The notes beneath the pieces were generated by a model that saw nothing but the letters and a program-made list of their open reading frames with translations, was not told where the DNA came from and ran no database searches. DNA of 64,000 bases from Streptococcus sanguinis (GTDB taxonomy: Bacteria > Bacillota > Bacilli > Lactobacillales > Streptococcaceae). Below, in pieces: positions 38,738 to 47,207 of the stretch. How positions within the stretch are numbered: the first letter of the stretch is position 1; the number at the start of each line of letters is the position of its first letter. The DNA is taken from positions 1,791,541 to 1,855,540 of the forward strand of contig NZ_CDMW01000001.1 of NCBI RefSeq assembly GCF_001078705.1, read 5' to 3'. Both the position numbers and the translations under genes were made by a program.

Positions 38738-39400
38738 TTAAACATAGCTAATCTTCAAAGAGCCGAAAGCCACGTTGCCTTTGACATAGAGAGTTTTTCT
38801 CTTTTCATTGACATTGCGAGGATTGTAGACAGAGCCAAAGGCATTATCTACATCCAGCTCTACACGCCAGTCACTGGGCACATAAAGCATCACACTGCCA
38901 AAAGACAGATCCACTTCAAAAGTTGCTGAGTCCCCTTCGATAGTCGCATTATCAAAATAAACCGATGCACTGCCAAAAGCACAGTCTAACTCTTCATAGG
39001 TGAAGTTATCTGAGTTGATATAGCGCGTACCACTGCCAAAAGCAATATCATCTTTTGAGGAAGAAGAGGCAGTTGAGAAGATACGCCCCTTAAAAATGCG
39101 CTGGGGCTTGAAAATCATATTGAGACCGATGCAAGCCAGAATACCACCCAAAACTAAGGTTCCTGTTGAAATGGCTAAAAAGTGGTAAACGGCATTGGCA
39201 ATAATCAGCGCAATAACTGCCATAATCAGCCCAGTGCCAAAGTCTCTTTCTAAGAAATTTTCCAAGGCGAAATAGGCAAACATTGCAACTACTAGCATGG
39301 GCCAAATATTAAAATTGAAAGCAGGAATCCCAAAATTCCCCTGTAGCAGGACCCAAGCTGCCAAGACTAGAAAGCCGATTCCAAAAATTGTTTTTTTCAT
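38738..39400 (-). CDS. LiaF-like membrane protein, partner of a LytTR regulator
   Basis: 220 aa. Four N-terminal membrane segments (about 4-100) and a cytosolic C-terminal domain of the LiaF/DUF2154 (cell-wall-active antibiotic response) type. The C-terminal domain shows four repeats of an AFGS or SFGS turn (IAFGSGT, CAFGSAS, LSFGSVM, AFGSVY, VAFGSLK) that mark a beta-helix-like fold. In the LiaFSR system LiaF holds its kinase inactive. Here no kinase is present and the gene is 5 bp after a LytTR regulator, so it may restrain that regulator at the membrane instead. Confidence 0.85.
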   Translation of the reverse strand: MKKTIFGIGFLVLAAWVLLQGNFGIPAFNFNIWPMLVVAMFAYFALENFLERDFGTGLIMAVIALIIANAVYHFLAISTGTLVLGGILACIGLNMIFKPQRIFKGRIFSTASSSSKDDIAFGSGTRYINSDNFTYEELDCAFGSASVYFDNATIEGDSATFEVDLSFGSVMLYVPSDWRVELDVDNAFGSVYNPRNVNEKRKTLYVKGNVAFGSLKISYV

Positions 39401-39405
39401 GATAA

Positions 39406-39852
39406 TTACCTCACTTCACTTAACTTTTCTTTTACTAACTGATAATAGTGCCTAGACACATGCACCTGTTTATGGGTATTGTAAAACTGGACGGTACTTG
39501 TTCCTGAAAAGGACTTGTCCAAAGCATAGATAGCCTTGATATTGGCAATGGTAGACTTAGAAATCCGACAGAAATAACGGGGCAGAATCTCTTCTAACTC
39601 ATAGAGTTTTAGTTTGACCTCATAAGCATCATTGCGGGCATGGGCAAAAATCTTGCTGCCGTCCGTCTCAAAGAAGAGAATGTCCGCTAAATCAAGAAAG
39701 TACTCACTGCTTTCCTTATAGAAAAGAATGGATGGAGTCGCCGTTTCTTCTAGAGCTTCCTGAATACGCTGAATCCGCTCATCCAGCCGCGAAACTTTTA
39801 TCACCATTTCTGTTTCATCCAAACTCTGATCTAATTCAATCCGAATGTTCAT
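39406..39852 (-). CDS. LytTR-family transcriptional regulator without receiver domain
   Basis: 148 aa. A short N-terminal region (about 1-45) is followed by a LytTR DNA-binding domain (about 50-145; ILFFETDGSKIFAHAR, YFCRISKSTIANIKAI). There is no phospho-acceptor domain, so activity is unlikely to be set by a kinase. LytTR proteins paired with a small membrane protein form LytTR regulatory systems in streptococci, where the membrane partner inhibits the regulator. A 9-bp direct repeat with 12-bp spacing upstream of its promoter fits autoregulation. Confidence 0.88.
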   Translation of the reverse strand: MNIRIELDQSLDETEMVIKVSRLDERIQRIQEALEETATPSILFYKESSEYFLDLADILFFETDGSKIFAHARNDAYEVKLKLYELEEILPRYFCRISKSTIANIKAIYALDKSFSGTSTVQFYNTHKQVHVSRHYYQLVKEKLSEVR

Positions 39853-39880
39853 ACGCTCTCCTTTCCATCTGCTTATCTTT

Positions 39881-39909
39881 ATTATAACAAGAAACTCCCG
39901 AGAAACAAG
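39881..39909 (-). promoter_or_regulatory. Promoter of the LytTR/LiaF-like operon
   Basis: TATAAT (39881-39886) with a weak -35 (CTTGTT, 39904-39909, 17 bp) on the minus strand. Confidence 0.65.
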
Positions 39910-39918
39910 GCCTTTTCA

Positions 39919-39948
39919 GTAAGTGGTCAATTTTGACAGGTAAGTGGT
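39919..39948 (-). promoter_or_regulatory. Direct repeat ACCACTTAC x2, candidate LytTR operator
   Basis: Identical 9-mers at 39919-39927 and 39940-39948 (ACCACTTAC on the minus strand), 12 bp apart, so 21 bp start to start or two helical turns. This is the spacing of known LytTR sites (AgrA, ComE). The pair ends about 10 bp upstream of the -35 box. Confidence 0.6.
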
Positions 39949-40009
39949 TTATAAGAGATGATAGAAAGTATATTTACACCAGACAACAAAAATTTCTAGC
40001 ATAAGCAAA

Positions 40010-40033
40010 GAAAAAAGAAGCCTTTAAGCTTCC
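40010..40033 (-). terminator. Terminator after tRNA-Thr
   Basis: GAAGC/GCTTC stem (40017-40021, 40028-40032) followed by six T on the minus strand. Confidence 0.75.
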
Positions 40034-40042
40034 AAATTAAAA

Positions 40043-40115
40043 TGCCGATTGCAGGGATCGAACCTGTGACCTACGCGTTACGAGTGCGTTGCTCTACCAA
40101 CTGAGCTAAATCGGC
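40043..40115 (-). tRNA. tRNA-Thr (anticodon CGT)
   Basis: 73 nt. Acceptor GCCGATT pairs with AATCGGC, discriminator A. D arm AGCTCAGTTGGTAGAGC, anticodon loop CTCGTAA giving anticodon CGT, T arm GGTTCGATCC. CCA is not encoded. Reads ACG codons. Confidence 0.97.
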
Positions 40116-40129
40116 GCCTTTTCCCCTTT

Positions 40130-40157
40130 ATTTTAGCATCTTGAGTTTTTTTGTCAA
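40130..40157 (-). promoter_or_regulatory. tRNA-Thr promoter
   Basis: TTGACA (40152-40157), 16 bp, extended TGCTAAAAT (hexamer 40130-40135) on the minus strand. Confidence 0.85.
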
Positions 40158-40166
40158 GGGAAAATT

Positions 40167-40625
40167 TCACAACTTTTTAACCCAAATCAAACAAGGGTTG
40201 CTTTTATCCCAAAGTTCAGGAAAGATTTCTAACTTTTTAAAGCCCCGAGCCTGATAGAAAGCGTTAGTCCTGTCGTAAGTAGGATAATGACCTGGTGCTA
40301 CCGTTTTTACCTGCAGATAGGATGCTTTTTGACGAGCAGATTTTTCTAAAACTCCTAGAAGTTGACTGCCAATTCCTGCTCTATGATAGAATTTCTTAAC
40401 AGCTAGACAGTCAATCTCAGCACAATCTTCACTAGAGTATGATAAGCTTACAAAGCCAGCCAAATCATTCTCCTGATAGGCAGCCCAAACTTGCAAATCC
40501 GTAGCTCCTTCAATGTAAGCTTGTGTACTTTCAGGTATTCCAAACCATTCTGGTAGATCCTTCAAAACTTCGCTAACCACTATCATCTTTTGTTTTTCTT
40601 CCTTCACTTCTTCAATTACCATCAT
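40167..40625 (-). CDS. GNAT family N-acetyltransferase
   Basis: 152 aa from MMVIEEV (40625), with AAAGGG upstream; a 12-codon longer frame lacks a ribosome site. The acetyl-CoA-binding motif of GNAT enzymes is seen as FYHRAGIGSQLLGVLE (R/Q-x-x-G-x-G/A type), preceded by the central strands FVSLSY and AEIDCLAVKKF. Substrate unknown. It lies 50 bp after the ABC permease gene and may be the last gene of that operon. Confidence 0.88.
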   Translation of the reverse strand: MMVIEEVKEEKQKMIVVSEVLKDLPEWFGIPESTQAYIEGATDLQVWAAYQENDLAGFVSLSYSSEDCAEIDCLAVKKFYHRAGIGSQLLGVLEKSARQKASYLQVKTVAPGHYPTYDRTNAFYQARGFKKLEIFPELWDKSNPCLIWVKKL

Positions 40626-40675
40626 CTTAAAACCCTTTCTTGATTTAAGCTTTAGGACCAATCATATTTTCTATC

Positions 40676-41461
40676 TTACGATCCAGCACTTTCATAGGCG
40701 TCCAAGCCCCTGTCCCATAGTTTCAAAGAAATGACAAAGAAGACAAGGGAAATTAGAATCAAACCACCAATGTTAAAGAGTCCATTCTTTTCCTGCAAGA
40801 AATAGCTAGCTGGATAGTAGGCCGTAAAGGCGAAAGGCACGATGAAACTAATCAACCAACGGATAAGCGAATGGTAAATCGAAATCGGATACTTGGCAAA
40901 ATCATTGAACATATAGAAAATGTAGATCATAGCTCCTGATTGCTTGGTCCAAAAAGCAATACTCGCTGTCGCAATTTTCAAAGAAGTATAAATCAAGGTC
41001 GCAAAAGGAATACATACTAGGAAAAGTAGAAATTTGGGAAGAGTCCAGGCAATGCTAGTGACCGTTGTCGCCAGAAGGATTCCACCAACTAAAAGTTCGC
41101 CCAAAGCATCAATCTGAAAGGTCTCGACTAGGATGTGAAAGAGAGGATTGATAGGACGAGTCAGGTATTTGTCAAACTCTCCCTTTCGCACCAAGCGTTG
41201 CCCCAGTGCCCAGAGATTGTCAAAAAAGAGATGGTCCAATCCCTTGGGAATTAAGGAAAAGCCGTAGATAAAGGCAATTTCTTGAAAGGTCCAGCCCTCT
41301 AAGGAAGGAATGTGTTGAAAGAGTACGTTTAGAAACAAGAGGTTCAAGCCTTGGGTCAGGAAGACACCTAAAACACCAACCACAAAATCAACCTTATATT
41401 CCATGATTTGCTTGATGTATTGTCTGATAAAAATCAGATGCATACGCTGATATTTTTTCAT
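40676..41461 (-). CDS. ABC-2 family permease (DUF990-like), subunit 2
   Basis: 261 aa, about six membrane helices, with the DUF990/ABC-2 segment FLTQGLNLLFLNVLF and a conserved RKGEFDKYLTRPINPLFHIL loop. Separated by one base from the preceding permease gene. The gene trio (ATPase plus two unequal permeases) is a heterodimeric exporter widespread in Firmicutes; its cargo is unknown. Confidence 0.87.
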   Translation of the reverse strand: MKKYQRMHLIFIRQYIKQIMEYKVDFVVGVLGVFLTQGLNLLFLNVLFQHIPSLEGWTFQEIAFIYGFSLIPKGLDHLFFDNLWALGQRLVRKGEFDKYLTRPINPLFHILVETFQIDALGELLVGGILLATTVTSIAWTLPKFLLFLVCIPFATLIYTSLKIATASIAFWTKQSGAMIYIFYMFNDFAKYPISIYHSLIRWLISFIVPFAFTAYYPASYFLQEKNGLFNIGGLILISLVFFVISLKLWDRGLDAYESAGS

Positions 41462-41462
41462 A

Positions 41463-42281
41463 CTAACCTCCTTGAATGGTGATAAATGACTGGACTCTTT
41501 TCCAAATCAACTGAGACAAGCCCGCCATCACTAAAAGCCAAAACAACTGCAGGAAAAGAGCCTGAAGAATCTGACTAGCATTGTATTTCCCAACGATAAT
41601 CATAACCGGAGTGTAAATCAAGGATGAAAAAGGCAAAAAGGAAAGAATATTTGAAACAATCTTAGGAAAGAAAGCCAAGGGAATCAAACTCCCCGACATA
41701 AAGGCAATCAGAGAATTCTTGAGCAGATTAGAACCCCATAGGTTTTTAAACACAAAAGCTGAAAATCCAAAGCAGATATTAAAGAAAAAGTTAATCAGGT
41801 AGGCTAGCGTTAAGCTAAAGAGATAAATGACAGTTAATCCCAGCACTTCTAAAATGCCTTGTCCAGAGAGGATTTTCATCAAAACAATAACACTTAAAAA
41901 TGGCAGTCCTACACTGACAAAAATCAACCACTTGGAACCAAGCTCAGTGAAGAGATATGAGGCCGCAAAATGCACCGGTCTCAACAAGCGCATGATAATG
42001 GATCCGTCCTTGACCTCCTCTCCAATCATAAAGGAAGAATCCGACTTGGTCAAAAGATTGGTCACAAAACTCATGATGATGTAGAGGGTGATATCTGCCA
42101 TGCTGAAGCCCTGAATCAAGGACTCTTGCGAGGAATCAAAGACTGCTTTCCAGAGATAGAAAGCAACAAAAGCCCCCATGACATCGCCAATCCGATAGAG
42201 AATAAAGTTGACTCGATAGGTAATCAACTCCTGAATCCCTGCATTGATAAAGGGTCTATAACGTCTCCACAATTTGACCAT
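41463..42281 (-). CDS. ABC-2 family permease, subunit 1
   Basis: 273 aa from MVKLWRRYRPF (42281), which has GGAG seven bases upstream and lies just after the ATPase stop; a longer frame overlaps the ATPase gene. Six predicted helices and the matching loop VKDGSIIMRLLRPVHFAASY seen in its partner. It probably forms a heterodimer with the next gene product. Confidence 0.87.
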   Translation of the reverse strand: MVKLWRRYRPFINAGIQELITYRVNFILYRIGDVMGAFVAFYLWKAVFDSSQESLIQGFSMADITLYIIMSFVTNLLTKSDSSFMIGEEVKDGSIIMRLLRPVHFAASYLFTELGSKWLIFVSVGLPFLSVIVLMKILSGQGILEVLGLTVIYLFSLTLAYLINFFFNICFGFSAFVFKNLWGSNLLKNSLIAFMSGSLIPLAFFPKIVSNILSFLPFSSLIYTPVMIIVGKYNASQILQALFLQLFWLLVMAGLSQLIWKRVQSFITIQGG

Positions 42282-42282
42282 C

Positions 42283-43275
42283 TTAGAGCTCCTTTCGGTA
42301 GAAGCGACGGATAATATCCTCAATATCCGTATCCACCATCTTCAAATCACGAATCTCAAAATCAGACAGGGTTTGCTTGATAATATCAGCTGACTGGTAG
42401 CGGGAACTATCGAATTCAATATTGAGGCTATTTCCTTTTCTATCAATAGTCGTATCAGGCAATCCTGCATAGTGAGAGACAAGATGACTTTGCCCTGGTA
42501 CCAGTTCAAAGGAAAGAGTCTTCATCTTGCCAAAGGTTTCCTTGAGCTGGCTCACCGTTCCATCAAAAATCTCCTGCCCCTTGTCAATCATAAAAATCCG
42601 ATCACAAAGTTGCTCAATATCACTCAAGTCATGAGTGGTCAAGAGAATGGTTGTTTCTTCCTCCTGATTGATCTGGGTGATGGCCCGGCGAATGTTATCC
42701 TTGACCGAAACATCCAAACCAATGGTCGGCTCATCTAAAAAGAGAACTTTAGGATTGTGGAGCAAGGAAGCCGCAATGTCCGCACGCATCCGTTGCCCAA
42801 GTGAAAGAGTTCGCACGGGGTCCTTGATAAATTCCTTCAAATCCAAGACTTCATTTAAAAAATCCATGCGTTTATGAAAGAGCGAGTCTGGCACATCGTA
42901 AATCTCTTTCAAGACCGTGTAGGTCTCTTGCAGTGCCAAATCCCACCATAGCTGGGTTCGTTGTCCGAAGACTACTCCAATATCCTTGACATAGTCTTGG
43001 CGATTATCCTGCGGAATTTTGCCGTTGATTCGACACAAACCAGATGTCGGTTTCAAAATCCCTGTCAGCATTTTAATGGTTGTTGATTTACCTGCACCAT
43101 TGGCCCCGATAAAGCCTAAAATCTGCCCTTTTGGAACCTCAAAGGTTAAATTCTTGACCGCTTCAAAGGTCTGCTTTTCGGGATGAATAAAGGAGCGCAA
43201 AGCCCCCTTCAATCCTGGTTCCTTGACTGTCTTCACAAAATTTTTCTGAAGATGTTCTACTTCTATCATTGCCAT
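42283..43275 (-). CDS. ABC-2 exporter, ATP-binding protein
   Basis: 330 aa. Walker A GANGAGKST (57-65), Walker B VLFLDEPTIGLD, and a signature reading LSLGQRMRAD instead of LSGGQ, as is usual for this ATPase group. An N-terminal extension of about 25 aa (LKGALRSFIHPEKQ) and a C-terminal domain of about 80 aa are also typical. Start at the first ATG; a second ATG two codons later is possible. First gene of the exporter operon. Confidence 0.9.
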   Translation of the reverse strand: MAMIEVEHLQKNFVKTVKEPGLKGALRSFIHPEKQTFEAVKNLTFEVPKGQILGFIGANGAGKSTTIKMLTGILKPTSGLCRINGKIPQDNRQDYVKDIGVVFGQRTQLWWDLALQETYTVLKEIYDVPDSLFHKRMDFLNEVLDLKEFIKDPVRTLSLGQRMRADIAASLLHNPKVLFLDEPTIGLDVSVKDNIRRAITQINQEEETTILLTTHDLSDIEQLCDRIFMIDKGQEIFDGTVSQLKETFGKMKTLSFELVPGQSHLVSHYAGLPDTTIDRKGNSLNIEFDSSRYQSADIIKQTLSDFEIRDLKMVDTDIEDIIRRFYRKEL

Positions 43276-43358
43276 ACGTTTCTCAATATCCTATCATTCA
43301 ATTCATGTTACAGACCATTTCCCCACCTAACTCAGGAAAAACAGAATCTTATCTCCTC

Positions 43359-43364
43359 ACTATA
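43359..43364 (-). promoter_or_regulatory. -10 box of the ABC-2 exporter operon
   Basis: TATAGT on the minus strand, about 83 bases before the ATPase start, with TTAGTT 18 bp upstream. Only a tentative promoter. Confidence 0.4.
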
Positions 43365-43429
43365 CTACCACTTTTACTTTCAAACTAACATAGGAAATTC
43401 AAAAATAATTATCATATTTTATCACACAC

Positions 43430-43458
43430 TAAAAAACCTACCCTTACGGGCAGGTTTC
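43430..43458 (-). terminator. Terminator after adcAII
   Basis: Stem AAACCT-CCC/GGG-AGGTTT with one mismatch and TTAC-type loop, followed by six T on the minus strand. Confidence 0.85.
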
Positions 43459-43495
43459 TGTTTTGTAGTCTTCAGCTAGATTAAGCTTTAACTTC

Positions 43496-44413
43496 TCATT
43501 TCAATTCTTTAGCCAAGATACTCATGTTTTCTTCTAGATTCTCTAGGTAGTTTTTATCATTTTGGGGATCGGCTTCTAAAGGATTGAGAGTTTTCAGTCT
43601 GACTCCCGTTGACTTGACGAGCGTTTCTGCCACTTTCGACGATGCATTGCTTTCGGTAAAAATCGTTTTAACTTTATAGGTTTTCACAAATTCTTGAATT
43701 TCAGTAAGCTGCCTTGCATTTGGCTCTTGTTCAGGAGAAATCCCTGCAATACCTAGCTGCTGCAAACCAAACCGCTTTGCTAAATACGAGAACGCAGTAT
43801 GTTGAGTGACGAAAGTCTTTTGCTTAGCCTTTTCAAAGATTGGTTGGTATTTTTTGGTCAATTCTTGAGCTTTAGAAATGAATTTCTTAGCATTTTTTTG
43901 ATATATTTCCTTGTGTTCTTTATCGAGTTCAGATAGCTTATCCGCAATAATCTGCGCTTCTTCACCAGCTTTTTCAGGATCTAGCCATGTATGAGGATCA
44001 TAAAGAGTTTTTTCATCGATTCCTTCGCCAGCTTCCACGTCTTCCAAACCCGGTACACGCTCCAAGGTCATTCCTTCGGATGCTTCCAGCACTTTCACCT
44101 TAGATTTTTGCAAATTTGGATCTAGGCTCCCCGCCCATGACTCTAAGGTATGTGAATGATAGACAAAAACATCCGCATCATAGATAGCAGCTACATCATT
44201 AGCCGATGGTTCAAATGAATGGATCCCTGTACTAGATTGAATCATGCGAACATCATTCAAATCACCAGATACTTCTTTAACCATGGCATAAACCGGATAA
44301 AAACTGGTCACAATCTTCAAACCTTTAGCTTGTTGTTCTTCTTTCTGAGTACACGCTCCCAGCATCAAAGCTAGTATACTCAGCATTATTAATACTGCAG
44401 TTCTTTTCTTCAT
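43496..44413 (-). CDS. adcAII: Zinc-binding lipoprotein AdcAII (Lmb family)
   Basis: Surface receptor of the zinc ABC importer; homologues also bind laminin. 305 aa. Lipobox LGAC with Cys21. ZnuA-type fold with the likely zinc ligands H65 (GIHSFEPS), H141 (DPHTWLD), H205 (THHTAF-like TQHTAFSY) and E280 (NPLE). It lacks the His-rich loop and ZinT domain of AdcA. It lies downstream of the histidine-triad gene with a 70-bp gap and no terminator between, so both are expected to respond to zinc through AdcR. The translocator AdcBC is not in this window. Confidence 0.93.
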   Translation of the reverse strand: MKKRTAVLIMLSILALMLGACTQKEEQQAKGLKIVTSFYPVYAMVKEVSGDLNDVRMIQSSTGIHSFEPSANDVAAIYDADVFVYHSHTLESWAGSLDPNLQKSKVKVLEASEGMTLERVPGLEDVEAGEGIDEKTLYDPHTWLDPEKAGEEAQIIADKLSELDKEHKEIYQKNAKKFISKAQELTKKYQPIFEKAKQKTFVTQHTAFSYLAKRFGLQQLGIAGISPEQEPNARQLTEIQEFVKTYKVKTIFTESNASSKVAETLVKSTGVRLKTLNPLEADPQNDKNYLENLEENMSILAKELK

Positions 44414-44483
44414 ATTAACTCCAAAATTGTTGGTTCATCTTTTATTTATCAATAAAACATTCATATCTAAAAACAGATAAAAA

Positions 44484-46904
44484 TCAAGGTGTTGTTTCTG
44501 TATTAGTAGCAGGTGTTGAAACAGCTGATTTCAACAAGGTTAACAGTTTTTCTACTTCTGCCATGATGTTATTATTATCCATAGTCCCTAAATTAAGATT
44601 ATTTCGCAATCCTGTTAAGGTCTCAGTTGCATTGGATTTCAAACTTGGATCCGTCGTCTTTTCAAGTAAGTCTTCCGCCTCTTGCAACTTAGCTTCTACT
44701 TTAGCAGTTTCAACTTGAGGTACTTCTGGCTCAGTTGGTGTTTCCTCTTCAACTTCTTCTTGAGGTTTCTCTGGGCTAACAGTATCCTCCTTGTCATCTT
44801 TTTTACCTAAAACATGATCACTTGCATTCCCCCATCCATCGCTAGACTGTGGTCGCTCATCTGGATGTTCAACATAATACTTGATAGTTGCAAATAAATC
44901 CTCTAATGTATAGCCATTAGGAGCTCGGTAAGTCTTATCATCGAACCAAGCAAATTTGATGTTGTGGTAGTGATCCTTATGAGGGATAATCAGGTTTCCA
45001 TTTTTTACTGCTACAGTATGCTCAACATTGTAAGGCAGACGAACGAGCGGTATCCGTTTCTCTCCTTGAACACGTTCGTAGATAGCAGCCGCACTTTCTC
45101 CACTTGGATTGGCTTTGGAATCATCTGTTGGTGCAGGTGGAAACAGACCTTTTTCTTTAGTATACGCCTGAGCAGCTGCTTTTTCTTTAGCCGAAAGACT
45201 ATCTTTTCCTATCCAGTGACTGTGTCCCATATGAGGGGTTACATAAGCATCTCCTTCGTCGCTGATAATATCGCGCGCATCAAAGATATATCCATCAGAT
45301 GTCGTATATTTGTCAGCCAGCTGGGCTACTCGAACTTCGGTTTCAGTATACTCAATCTGTGAATTTGCTTTGCCTAGACGTTCTGGATGATTGATAGGCG
45401 CAAGAAATGCTAATAAGTCATCAATTAATTGCACCTTATCACTTGTCTCATCATTTAAACGCTTGACTAAATCATCCAAGACTTGGAAATCTGACAAACG
45501 TCCCTTATTTTCTAGTAATTGCTGATGAGCCTGAGCCAGAAGACCATATACTTTATCGTAAAACTCTTGATTTTTCGGTTCAACTGATTCTTTCTTAGCT
45601 TGCAGGACATGAGGTATGCTTTTCTGCTTCGCCAATTTATTTTCAATCGCTGTAATAATCTCTTTAGGCAAGTCTTTAGCTAAAAGATAGCGGGACACTC
45701 CTTTATCCTCTAGCACATAACCGTCAGCTATTTTCCTAACGACCTGCTGGATTAAATCCTTATCCAATGAATCCGCATGTTCCAAATTTAACTTTGGAGG
45801 AAGAATCGGTTTTAAAGCTGGTTGAGATGGAGTTGGTATAGGTCTATAAGGTGTCAATCCTAACATAGGTTTATTAGGCTGACTTATAAGAGGAATTGTC
45901 CGAGCAAGCTTTTCTTCCAATGCCGACATTTGTGTATAAGGAATAAAGTGATAATGATTACCATGCGGCACTGCTACTCCATTTTGTGTTCGACTAGTAA
46001 TTTGTGCTGGATCAAAGATCAAGCCATCTGATTCAACATGACGCTGACTAAGTGGAAGATTATAAAGTTGCTGAAGGAGACCCTTAACATCTTCTCCTTG
46101 ACTCGGTTGATAGTTATTTGAAATTTGAGTAAAAGTAGGTTGTGTCTGTATCCAGCCACCGTTTCCATTATTATACGAACGGCTGACTACAGTACTAGCT
46201 ACTTTTCCTCTACCTGATAGGTAAGCTTGAGCTGCAGCTAGCTCACTAGGCGACAAATCACTCTTTGGGATATAGTGAAAATGATCACCATGAGGTACAA
46301 TATACGCATCTCCCGTATCCTCAATAATGTCTGAAGCATTAAAAACATAGCCATCATCTGTTGTATAACGGCCTTGAGCTCTAGCTGCTGCTACTTCATT
46401 GCTTATTTTCGTAACATTATGACCATGTTCCTGCTTTTGACGATTAATCTCTTCCTTACTGCGAATATTATCCGCACGAGCTATATCTTTCAGATAAACA
46501 TAATATTGGCCATTAACCTTGATAACATATCCACCCTTGACTTCATTGACAATATCCTCAGCCCTAAGTTGATAGTTGGGATCTTTCATCAAAAGATCTT
46601 CGCTGAAAATAGCATCATATGGAACTTTCCCATTATAATAATGATAGTGATCACCATGAGAAGTGACATAACCCTGATCAGTAATCTTGATAACAATCTG
46701 CTCCGCGTTAATCCCTTCTTTTTTGCTTACTTCGTCAGGCGTTAACTCCTCAGACTTTTGAACAGCTTGCTTACCATCAATATAGCTAACACGATTGGAT
46801 TTTTTAATCGAACTGTTTGCCTGATAATAACCTAGTTGATGAGCAAAAAGACCCACAGTAGCAATGACAACAATTCCTGTTAAGTATTTCTTATTTTTTT
46901 CCAT
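44484..46904 (-). CDS. Pneumococcal histidine triad (Pht) family protein
   Basis: Surface zinc-scavenging protein, 806 aa, similar in length to pneumococcal PhtD. An N-terminal hydrophobic segment (about 8-22) acts as signal or anchor. Five HxxHxH triads are visible: HGDHYH (83-88), HGDHFH (205-210), HGNHYH, HMGHSH and HKDHYH. The repeats carry the family context (YTTDDGYVFNASDII, AYIVPHGDHFHYIPKSDLS). The C-terminal 100 residues are acidic and Pro/Glu-rich. Upstream lies a double AdcR operator. Triads hand zinc to AdcAII, whose gene follows. Confidence 0.93.
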   Translation of the reverse strand: MEKNKKYLTGIVVIATVGLFAHQLGYYQANSSIKKSNRVSYIDGKQAVQKSEELTPDEVSKKEGINAEQIVIKITDQGYVTSHGDHYHYYNGKVPYDAIFSEDLLMKDPNYQLRAEDIVNEVKGGYVIKVNGQYYVYLKDIARADNIRSKEEINRQKQEHGHNVTKISNEVAAARAQGRYTTDDGYVFNASDIIEDTGDAYIVPHGDHFHYIPKSDLSPSELAAAQAYLSGRGKVASTVVSRSYNNGNGGWIQTQPTFTQISNNYQPSQGEDVKGLLQQLYNLPLSQRHVESDGLIFDPAQITSRTQNGVAVPHGNHYHFIPYTQMSALEEKLARTIPLISQPNKPMLGLTPYRPIPTPSQPALKPILPPKLNLEHADSLDKDLIQQVVRKIADGYVLEDKGVSRYLLAKDLPKEIITAIENKLAKQKSIPHVLQAKKESVEPKNQEFYDKVYGLLAQAHQQLLENKGRLSDFQVLDDLVKRLNDETSDKVQLIDDLLAFLAPINHPERLGKANSQIEYTETEVRVAQLADKYTTSDGYIFDARDIISDEGDAYVTPHMGHSHWIGKDSLSAKEKAAAQAYTKEKGLFPPAPTDDSKANPSGESAAAIYERVQGEKRIPLVRLPYNVEHTVAVKNGNLIIPHKDHYHNIKFAWFDDKTYRAPNGYTLEDLFATIKYYVEHPDERPQSSDGWGNASDHVLGKKDDKEDTVSPEKPQEEVEEETPTEPEVPQVETAKVEAKLQEAEDLLEKTTDPSLKSNATETLTGLRNNLNLGTMDNNNIMAEVEKLLTLLKSAVSTPATNTETTP

Positions 46905-47014
46905 TGGATCTCACTTTCTTTTTTGATTATACAGAATTCGCTAAAACTTATCACAATTTACAATTAACTCATAATATACCCCCAAAGAAATCATCTAAAT
47001 ATTTTTTTCTATAA

Positions 47015-47042
47015 AATATAGCAGAAACTCAATTTTTAACAA
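47015..47042 (-). promoter_or_regulatory. Candidate pht promoter next to the AdcR boxes
   Basis: TTGTTA (47037-47042), 16 bp, extended TGCTATATT (hexamer 47015-47020) on the minus strand. Alternatively transcription starts from TATAAT at 46926-46931. Confidence 0.5.
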
Positions 47043-47055
47043 CTTATTAAACTTG

Positions 47056-47079
47056 TTAACTAGTTAATTAACTGGTTAA
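47056..47079. promoter_or_regulatory. Tandem AdcR operators
   Basis: TTAACTAGTTAA (47056-47067) and TTAACTGGTTAA (47068-47079) abut exactly. Both match the AdcR consensus TTAACYRGTTAA in full. AdcR with zinc represses zinc-uptake genes in streptococci. Confidence 0.9.
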
Positions 47080-47172
47080 TATTTTACTCCTCATCATCTA
47101 GTCTGTCAAGATTTTTTTATTAGATTGTAAGAAAAATATTATTTGTTCTTTATTTGTCCAATTGTCATAATA

Positions 47173-47207
47173 CAAAAAAAGCTTATCCTTTCGGATAAAC
47201 TTTTTTA
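47173..47207 (-). terminator. Terminator after fba
   Basis: Nine-bp stem (47180-47188, 47193-47201) with a tetraloop, followed by seven T on the minus strand and six T on the plus strand. Confidence 0.88.

Noticed and set aside
40676-43275. Bacteriocin immunity/export cluster
   Set aside because: The ABC-2 trio has no adjacent precursor peptide or peptidase domain, so a specific role in bacteriocin export cannot be supported.
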